Shown one piece after another: positions 6,111 through 10,902 of a stretch of 12,373 nt of DNA. The stretch is taken from contig NZ_JALOCF010000084.1 in assembly GCF_023227905.1 (NCBI RefSeq), forward strand, positions 1 to 12,373, written 5' to 3'. The stretch comes from Methylobacter sp. (GTDB taxonomy: Bacteria; Pseudomonadota; Gammaproteobacteria; Methylococcales; Methylomonadaceae). Made by a program: the position numbers and the translations under genes. Numbering within the stretch: position 1 is the stretch's first letter; every line of letters starts with the position of its first letter. The notes beneath the pieces were generated by a model. The model saw nothing but the letters and a program-made list of their open reading frames with translations. It was not told the origin of the DNA and searched no databases.

Positions 6111-6977
6111 CACGCCTTCTTCATAGCGAGAAAGTATATTGTTCCAAACTTCCGATTCATCAAGCAACGGTATCGGTGATGTGGCTGCTGAGGAGCGTTG
6201 CGGCAGCTTCTTGAGCAAGAGTTCACTCTGGCACGAGAAGTAGGAGAGGAGTTCACTCCAAGGGCTGTGGTCATCCGTAGAAGGAAGGCAAACTCTGAAT
6301 TGAACTATGTCGCCTAAGCCTGTGACTGAGCAACTGTTGATGCCACACCAGCCACTGAAGTCCTCTATGTCAAAACTAAAGTAGCGCATGATGCTATTGG
6401 AGTTGATGTTTGATCTTGTCCCGTTCGGCATGCGGAGGCGAAAATAGACATTGTGATCGACTATGTCGTATTGATACTCGATGCGTGCCTGCTTTCGAAG
6501 CAGAATTATCAGAAGACGATTGATACGTGAAAACTGTTCTGCAGTTCGTGAAGCTCCCTGCGCCATAGCTCTCGCCTTGCGAAGTAAGGCCGCATGCTTG
6601 TTGCGGCGGCGAGGCGGAGGGGATACTGGTAAAGGGATTGGAATGCCCTTTTTGATTTGTGAAACGTCCGAGGCCGACGAGCAATAGAGATCAATATGCT
6701 TGAGGGCAATTTCGAGGGCGGCTACGGAAAACAGTTCAGTCCTTCCATCGCCCTCTTGGAATGAAACAGCATATTGTGACAGCAGGAAGTGAAGTGACTT
6801 CTCGAGTTTGAATATCACGTCTTGTGATGCAGAGAGGTGATACGAGGCGCCATAGTCAGCTTCGCCCCACCAGCGCCGAAGCGTTTGAATTCTGTTGTGG
6901 ATATCGTCAGCTTTGCCGATTTTGACAACGCTGCGTTCCGGGAAAATCAAAAGGTATAAGTTCGTCGTGTCGGCCAT
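6105..6977 (-). CDS. GIY-YIG superfamily (T5orf172-like) cassette protein
   Basis: The first 95 of 290 residues fit the T5orf172/MUG113 branch of the GIY-YIG nuclease superfamily. There is a short strand LYLLIF (7-12) in place of GIY, then VVKIGKADDIHNRI (17-30) with the K-I-G of the second motif and R29 as the expected catalytic arginine. GRTELF follows, with E81 as the candidate metal-binding glutamate. Residues about 105-165 are basic and helical (PPPRRRNKHAALLRKARA) and could contact DNA. The C-terminal half is not recognised. The start is 9 bases after the core GTTAGAG, and no Shine-Dalgarno site is visible. The stop TAA overlaps the attC core, so this is a tightly packed cassette. Nuclease activity is inferred from motifs only. 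Confidence 0.75.
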   Translation of the reverse strand: MADTTNLYLLIFPERSVVKIGKADDIHNRIQTLRRWWGEADYGASYHLSASQDVIFKLEKSLHFLLSQYAVSFQEGDGRTELFSVAALEIALKHIDLYCSSASDVSQIKKGIPIPLPVSPPPRRRNKHAALLRKARAMAQGASRTAEQFSRINRLLIILLRKQARIEYQYDIVDHNVYFRLRMPNGTRSNINSNSIMRYFSFDIEDFSGWCGINSCSVTGLGDIVQFRVCLPSTDDHSPWSELLSYFSCQSELLLKKLPQRSSAATSPIPLLDESEVWNNILSRYEEGVL

Positions 6978-6986
6978 GGTGGTGTG

Positions 6987-7077
6987 CTCTAACGTAATGT
7001 ATACGACATCAAATGGTATACGACATCAAGTGTCCAATAATCCAATGCATTTGTCGTATAACTCCAGCTGGTTATGT
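6987..7077 (-). repeat. AT-rich attC-like site at the array end
   Basis: On the minus strand it runs from ACATAAC (7071-7077, a perfect RYYYAAC) to GTTAGAG (6987-6993). The arms TATACGACA (7000-7008) and TGTCGTATA (7052-7060) pair perfectly. A 14-base direct repeat, GTATACGACATCAA, occurs at 6999-7012 and 7016-7029. It is longer (91 bases) and less GC-rich than the other attC sites. Its 5' core would predict a cassette start GTTATGT upstream, which I do not find in the window. Confidence 0.7.
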
Positions 7078-7344
7078 TTAAGCAATTGATTTTATGCCTG
7101 ACCATAAATTCAACGCCCCAGGTGTGGTTGATAAATACGACACTCAGCCGGAAATCAAAAAGAGACTATATCTTCCCTGATAACCAAACTCTAGGCAATA
7201 AACTCAGGAATGTTCTTTGGTTTCTACCAACCTCTCTTGTAATGGACTGCAATGCGACACAAACCAGTCAATCAAAGAGTTGCCCGGTAAGGCCGCTTCG
7301 GGTCGATAGCACCAGTTCATGACTCAAAATAGCCGATGCTAATG
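7078..7344. other. Gene-poor spacer between the array and the Ubl operon
   Basis: This 267-base stretch holds no convincing gene. A minus-strand 37-codon frame starting at 7321 has no ribosome binding site, so I do not call it. No terminator with a T-tract is clear after the membrane-protein gene, so read-through from the Ubl operon into the cassettes is possible. Confidence 0.4.
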
Positions 7345-7623
7345 CTAACGCCATATTTTTTTACTATCTCTTCGATAAAACTTCACCGCCAAGCACCAAA
7401 AGCTGAAAAGTACACCCCATGCCGCTTTGTCATATCGATGGAGCAACTTCTCTTTAATGGCTTCAGTAAATGGAGCCATGTAACCAGATAACTGAAAATT
7501 GGCCAGGTAATAATCGCCGACAAGGTTGATGACAATAAAGCCAACCATCCCCAGCAGAATCGCTGCTTGCGTTCGGCCGGAATAAGCAATGACGATAAAT
7601 ATTTCGGTAAAAAAGTCTTTCAT
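7345..7623 (-). CDS. Small two-helix membrane protein, last gene of the Ubl operon
   Basis: The 92-residue protein has hydrophobic segments at about 20-40 (AAILLGMVGFIVINLVG) and 67-83 (AAWGVLFSFWCLAVKF). Between them is an amphipathic stretch, PFTEAIKEKLLHRYDK. The tail KFYRRDSKKIWR is strongly basic and so probably cytoplasmic, giving a hairpin topology with both ends inside. The start is 1 base after the upstream stop, with GGTGGAG overlapping that gene's end, which suggests translational coupling. I do not recognise a family. In the context of a possible defence operon it could be an effector, a membrane anchor or a target of the modification system; none of these is shown by sequence. 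Confidence 0.75.
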   Translation of the reverse strand: MKDFFTEIFIVIAYSGRTQAAILLGMVGFIVINLVGDYYLANFQLSGYMAPFTEAIKEKLLHRYDKAAWGVLFSFWCLAVKFYRRDSKKIWR

Positions 7624-7624
7624 A

Positions 7625-8074
7625 TTAGTGACTCCACCAATTTTTCAGCGCAGCCCATAAATCGGATAACCAAGAATTCAATGTGGCTTTATTTACATCA
7701 TGCTCGGTCACAGTTGTTTTATGAGAGATAATTTGAGCTATATAGAGTTCTTTATCTTTCCGGTCACGTTCCTGTACCCGTTGAATTTGCAGCTTCGTCA
7801 TTCCTCCCGCCCATTCGACCTTATTCCTAGTAATAAGGTAGTGAGATTGGCAGGGATAATTCCAGTTACCGATGGACGGTCTGATGGTTATTAACTTGCC
7901 TTCCCTTATTAGCTGCCAGTCTACTGGTGACAAGGGCGTTACTACTTCTTCGCCACATCCACAACAACACCTATGAACAATGGTTTTGTAGGTTTCGCTT
8001 ATGTAGATAACGCCCTCATTCAATTCTTCAGGAATGAAATCGACGAATACCGGAGTAATCGTTGTTCGTTTCAT
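7625..8074 (-). CDS. DUF6527-family protein of the Ubl operon
   Basis: The 149-residue protein carries the DUF6527 signature: HRCCCGCGEEVVTPLSP (34-50), then RPSIGNWNYPCQSHYLI (65-81). C36-C38, C40, C75 and H78 are positioned to bind zinc, with the SxxHY segment conserved in the family. The region after about residue 95 is helical and variable, ending WLSDLWAALKNWW. DUF6527 genes recur beside bacterial Ubl and E1-like genes, which is the basis for a role in the same pathway. They have been considered as processing or ligase-like components, and I cannot decide between these. The start lies 12 bases after the E1-like gene. No other domain or signal peptide is seen. Confidence 0.85.
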   Translation of the reverse strand: MKRTTITPVFVDFIPEELNEGVIYISETYKTIVHRCCCGCGEEVVTPLSPVDWQLIREGKLITIRPSIGNWNYPCQSHYLITRNKVEWAGGMTKLQIQRVQERDRKDKELYIAQIISHKTTVTEHDVNKATLNSWLSDLWAALKNWWSH

Positions 8075-8086
8075 GAAGACAACACT

Positions 8087-9277
8087 CTACCCTTGATCTT
8101 CCCGTACCATTGAAAGCATGGCGGCAGAGAAACTCACGTTATGAGCCAATTCATGATCTAAATAGAAGCCGAAATACTGCTTCCATTTGATCACGGCCAA
8201 AATAGCATTGATAGCATTCATATCAGCGACTTGGATGTTGCTCCGATAAAGGGCATCAGACTTATCATCTACGAACGGCAACCGAGCTGCGAGATGATCG
8301 TATTTTTCCGAAGTTCCCATCGTTACACGACAAAGCCCGAATAAGCTATTCGTTTCGTCATTCTTTTCCAAGCCCATCCCTACATCAATAAACGGAACCC
8401 CGTTATTTTGCAGATACTCGCAAATCAATTTGCGCGATGGCCCATCGTCTACAGAGACAAATACAAAGTCGAAACCGATCAAATCGTAAATATTGCTTCC
8501 GTCAATGTAGTAGGGATGACTAACAATACCCGTACGCATGAGCCCATACATTTCGGAAAAATAATCCACCTTTTTGAGTCGTCGTTGCAAAGTCTCGATC
8601 GACGTGGCTCCAGGGGACCTGAAAGCGTTATGCTGTTTGAAATCATCGCCATCGAAAAGGTGAATTTCCTTCACCGGTGTTTTCGCGACTTGATCCAAAA
8701 TATAGCTTCCGGTCCCGCCAAGCCCAACAATACCGATGCGCGGCATTTCCAGTTTTTGTGAAATAGCCACAATACCAGCGCGAACGGATGCGGAATCCGG
8801 ATAACGGAAAATGGAGTCCTCTTCCCGTGATTCGATCACTCGACCGGTACGCGCGTCGGCATTAGGAGCAATAACTCTGGCCTGAGCCACCAAAATATCG
8901 ATGTAGTGCGTCATCTTCACGAAATAGTCGGCGGGGAAATCGGCTATCCCATCCGGTTTATTCGAGAAATAATGGTGGACTACAAACTGATCGAGCAACG
9001 TTTGAGGGTTCGAGTTATTGATAATCCAACTGAGTGGTTGTCCCAGGCTATTACATGGCGTATCGCCTTGAAACCATACCGTATGATCATCCGGTTTCGA
9101 ATTCACGCCATTGCTTTCAAGATACCGACAAACTAAAACACCAAGTGCAATTTCCCGCGCCGGCGTAACGTAAGGGATCGAAGACACCAGCAAATGCTGG
9201 TGTCTAACTTCGACTTCGTACCCTTCGTCAATTAAGCGTTGAACAGACTCATTAAGAACGATTGGTTTTTGTGACAT
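8087..9277 (-). CDS. E1-like ThiF-family adenylyltransferase with DUF6791-type N-terminus
   Basis: The 396-residue protein would adenylate the C-terminus of the adjacent Ubl. Residues 1-150 fit the DUF6791 domain, with DDHTVWFQGDTPC (63-75) as its most distinctive part. Residues 175-396 are the ThiF/E1 fold: IGIVGLGGTGSY (181-192) is the nucleotide loop, HLFDGDDF (206-213) carries the ribose/metal acidic residues, and R220 in AFRSPG fits the conserved arginine. FVFVSVDD (271-278) fits the second metal-binding strand. There are no CxxC zinc pairs. C286 and C316 are the nearest candidate cysteines for a thioester. The gene starts inside the Ubl gene (26-base overlap, different frame), so the two are translationally coupled. 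No separate E2 gene is present, so the N-terminal domain is the only place such a function could sit; that is speculation. Confidence 0.9.
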   Translation of the reverse strand: MSQKPIVLNESVQRLIDEGYEVEVRHQHLLVSSIPYVTPAREIALGVLVCRYLESNGVNSKPDDHTVWFQGDTPCNSLGQPLSWIINNSNPQTLLDQFVVHHYFSNKPDGIADFPADYFVKMTHYIDILVAQARVIAPNADARTGRVIESREEDSIFRYPDSASVRAGIVAISQKLEMPRIGIVGLGGTGSYILDQVAKTPVKEIHLFDGDDFKQHNAFRSPGATSIETLQRRLKKVDYFSEMYGLMRTGIVSHPYYIDGSNIYDLIGFDFVFVSVDDGPSRKLICEYLQNNGVPFIDVGMGLEKNDETNSLFGLCRVTMGTSEKYDHLAARLPFVDDKSDALYRSNIQVADMNAINAILAVIKWKQYFGFYLDHELAHNVSFSAAMLSMVREDQG

Positions 9278-9518
9278 CGAATTTCATCCCGTTTTTCAAA
9301 GTTACTGATTGACCTGTTGCCAAGGTGCCGTCTGGCATGTGTAACCCGACATAGTGCACCGAGTACAAGAACTGGTTAGCACTAGGATCATCTGGAAAAG
9401 CGAGCGCTACGACCTGTTCATAGGTAATTGACTCTCCAGCGACCTCGCGTTGTCTAGCGTTAACGGTAATGTGAAAGGATGAGGGTTTGTGTTTTTCTTC
9501 TATCTCTTCTTTAGACAT
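9252..9518 (-). CDS. Ubiquitin-like protein, multiubiquitin-domain family, single domain
   Basis: The 88-residue protein holds one beta-grasp unit of the multiubiquitin family at about 14-85. SFHITVNARQREVAGESITY forms strands 1 and 2, EQVVALAF the helix, LYSVHYVGL strand 3, and SVTLKNGMKFDVT the last strands. Family members often contain several such units in tandem; this one has one. The C-terminus is FDVTKTNRS, with no Gly or Gly-Gly, so canonical E1 activation would need a non-glycine end or prior cleavage, and no long tail is available to remove. The N-terminal 12 residues are charged and flexible. The start has AGGAAA 9 bases upstream. It is the first sizeable gene of the four-gene operon. 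Confidence 0.88.
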   Translation of the reverse strand: MSKEEIEEKHKPSSFHITVNARQREVAGESITYEQVVALAFPDDPSANQFLYSVHYVGLHMPDGTLATGQSVTLKNGMKFDVTKTNRS

Positions 9519-9529
9519 ATCAAGATTTC

Positions 9530-9622
9530 CTAAATAAAATTGTTCACACGCTGGCTAAAAATAACCAACAGATAACTCAAAAATTGTTTGGGAACTTGAC
9601 GTGAGCTAACTAGAAAAGACAT
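9530..9622 (-). CDS. Possible 30-residue leader peptide before the Ubl gene
   Basis: An ATG at 9622 is preceded by GTAGGAG at 9-10 bases, a good ribosome binding site. It opens a 30-codon frame, MSFLVSSRQVPKQFLSYLLV then IFSQRVNNFI, ending 11 bases before the Ubl start. The middle is hydrophobic. No homologue is recognised. It may be a true small protein, a translated leader that controls the Ubl gene, or chance. Confidence 0.4.
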   Translation of the reverse strand: MSFLVSSRQVPKQFLSYLLVIFSQRVNNFI

Positions 9623-9625
9623 AAT

Positions 9626-9711
9626 TCAAGCTCCTACACCGAATTTAGTTTTTTCTAAGTTCACCCAAGGCAAGTTTCCGGACTTGCCTTGTTCTAATCT
9701 AGAATTTTCAT
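9626..9711 (-). pseudogene. Small frame with strong ribosome binding site, apparently frameshifted
   Basis: AGGAGG (9718-9723) lies 6 bases before ATG 9711. The literal frame stops after MKILD. If the run of four A's after the ATG had five, it would read MKNSRLEQGKSGNLPWVNLE then KTKFGVGA, 28 residues, stopping at 9626 just before the next small frame. The shifted frame is open from before the ATG and looks protein-like. This may be a 1-base deletion, a read error or a slip site. Confidence 0.4.
9667..9690. repeat. Stem-loop in the Ubl operon leader
   Basis: AAGGCAAGT (9667-9675) and ACTTGCCTT (9682-9690) form a perfect 9-base stem with a 6-base loop. On the minus strand no T-tract follows, so it is not a simple terminator of the regulator genes. 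It could be an mRNA leader structure or an operator. Confidence 0.6.
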
Positions 9712-9790
9712 TGTTTGCCTCCTGTTGAGTTGTTGTTTCAATATGTTGGATTAGTTCTTCTCAGAAAATCAAAGCAAGCGACAACTTAGT

Positions 9791-10339
9791 TTACCTTATC
9801 AACCCTTCTTTTCGAAAAATGCCCCATTGGTAGATAGCGGCTTCTACTGTTACACCAAATTTTAACGCGGCTTCAAAAGGTGAGGCACAGTCGTAAATAT
9901 GTTCGACCGGTATTAAAAGCTCGCCAGCCAATGCTTTAGCTTGCCATTCGCTACTACGCCAGGGCTTAATCAATTCAACGGGGGCCATTCTTGCCATCCC
10001 TATATTCGAATGTAGTACGTAATGCCCTAGTTCGTGAGCTAACGTCATACGGTCTCTACCCTGATGCCGACAAGCTTGTTTGTAAACATCACTCCGTACT
10101 TGGATCAGATGCTCGTCGGGATACGTCATACCATGTGCATCCCCCATTTCATCTTCGTCCAATATTTCTAATATAAAATCCTCCATGTGTTTAGTTAAGG
10201 TCACATCCAAAAACTGAACGATTGGGAAAAACGGGGCATCCTGCCCAGTCATTTCCTTGTTAATTCGTCTAATGTTTTTTGCCACGTCACGGATTTGCAC
10301 CCGTTGCATTGCTGGCACTTGATAAACAACACCCGACAT
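9791..10339 (-). CDS. ImmA/IrrE-family metallopeptidase
   Basis: From the ATG at 10339 the protein has 182 residues. H102-E-L-G-H106 in MTLAHELGHYVLH is the zinc-binding peptidase motif. SSEWQAKALAGELLIP (129-144) is the family's following helix that supplies the third ligand. ImmA/IrrE-type peptidases cleave or inactivate a partner XRE repressor to derepress mobile or stress genes. The upstream neighbour is such a repressor: its stop TGA and this ATG share one base (TGATG), and GGGGAGG precedes the start, so the two are translationally coupled. A TTG one codon earlier is a less likely start. It lies between the XRE gene and the Ubl operon on the same strand, which suggests it controls that operon. 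Confidence 0.9.
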   Translation of the reverse strand: MSGVVYQVPAMQRVQIRDVAKNIRRINKEMTGQDAPFFPIVQFLDVTLTKHMEDFILEILDEDEMGDAHGMTYPDEHLIQVRSDVYKQACRHQGRDRMTLAHELGHYVLHSNIGMARMAPVELIKPWRSSEWQAKALAGELLIPVEHIYDCASPFEAALKFGVTVEAAIYQWGIFRKEGLIR

Positions 10340-10704
10340 CAATCCTCCCCAATATCTAACAGATCACGTAATTTCTGTTGTTTTTCTTCGTCCAACGAAG
10401 AAAACTTTCTAGCAAATCCAACGACTAACTCACGACTCCTGTCATTCAAACTTTGCATGTTTATTTTTACATCCCGCTGGGAAACCCAAGAGAGCGTTTG
10501 AAGCTTATCTGCCTCTGCGCCTGTAAGTTCGAAGTGCGAAATGACTTTCGCTAACAATTCCGCAGGTACGTTTTTTTTCCCTGTTTCAATTGCCGACCAA
10601 AATGCAATCGAAACACCTAATGCCTCAGCAACCTCCAATTGAGTTTCTCCGCGATCAACGCGGTATTTACGAACCGCTTTGCCAAATGGGGTTAATCTTT
10701 TCAT
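10339..10704 (-). CDS. XRE-family helix-turn-helix regulator
   Basis: The 121-residue reading from ATG 10704 has GGAG 9 bases upstream. The same frame is open upstream but would run through the promoter. Residues about 8-60 form the XRE/Cro HTH: GKAVRKYRVDRGETQLEVAE, then ALGVSIAFWSAIETGKKNVP, where the second segment contains the recognition helix. The C-terminal half is helical and charged (RELVVGFARKFSSLDEEKQQ), a plausible dimerisation region or peptidase target. Paired with an ImmA-type peptidase, it probably represses its own promoter and perhaps the Ubl operon. A palindromic site overlaps the predicted transcription start. Confidence 0.9.
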   Translation of the reverse strand: MKRLTPFGKAVRKYRVDRGETQLEVAEALGVSIAFWSAIETGKKNVPAELLAKVISHFELTGAEADKLQTLSWVSQRDVKINMQSLNDRSRELVVGFARKFSSLDEEKQQKLRDLLDIGED

Positions 10705-10720
10705 ATGTATTCTCCAAAAC

Positions 10721-10747
10721 CTACCCGTATTAAACTGATTCGGGTAG
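10721..10747. promoter_or_regulatory. Palindromic operator of the XRE regulator
   Basis: CTACCCG (10721-10727) and CGGGTAG (10741-10747) form a perfect 7-base inverted repeat with a 13-base spacer; AT at matching inner positions extends the symmetry. It lies 17 bases before the regulator's ATG and just downstream of the -10 box, the expected place for an autorepressor site. Confidence 0.7.
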
Positions 10748-10751
10748 AATG

Positions 10752-10779
10752 AATATACCATTTTACAAAAATAATTCAA
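10752..10779 (-). promoter_or_regulatory. Promoter of the regulator genes
   Basis: On the minus strand TTGAAT (10774-10779) and TATATT (10752-10757) are separated by 16 bases and match 4/6 and 5/6 of the sigma-70 boxes. The start of transcription would fall in or beside the operator. Confidence 0.6.
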
Positions 10780-10874
10780 CCTTATTTGGTTTAATTTTTT
10801 ATGCTCTCAATATTTATCCAGTTGCGGGGTATCCGCCTTGATAATAAATATCACTGACATATCATCTGTGCTCG

Positions 10875-10897
10875 CTTTCTAGATAACGATTAGAAAG
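10875..10897. repeat. Weak hairpin after the GTPase-like gene
   Basis: CTTTCTA (10875-10881) and TAGAAAG (10891-10897) pair around a 9-base loop shortly after the stop of the upstream gene. No T-tract follows on the minus strand, so it may slow or process the transcript rather than end it. Confidence 0.3.
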
Positions 10898-10902
10898 AAT
10901 GG

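Noticed and set aside
6999..7029. The GTATACGACATCAA repeats as a CRISPR or iteron array
   Set aside because: There are only two copies with a 3-base gap, and they pair with an arm of an attC-like site.
7210..7321. A 37-codon minus-strand frame in the spacer after the membrane-protein gene
   Set aside because: It has no ribosome binding site and its residue composition is unremarkable.
9667..9690. The leader stem-loop as a Rho-independent terminator of the XRE-ImmA genes
   Set aside because: No T-tract follows on the minus strand; on the plus strand the short TTGTTCT has no gene to serve.
10705..10779. A longer start for the XRE regulator, at 10779
   Set aside because: It would include the promoter and operator; the ATG at 10704 has GGAG at good spacing and begins the usual XRE N-terminus.
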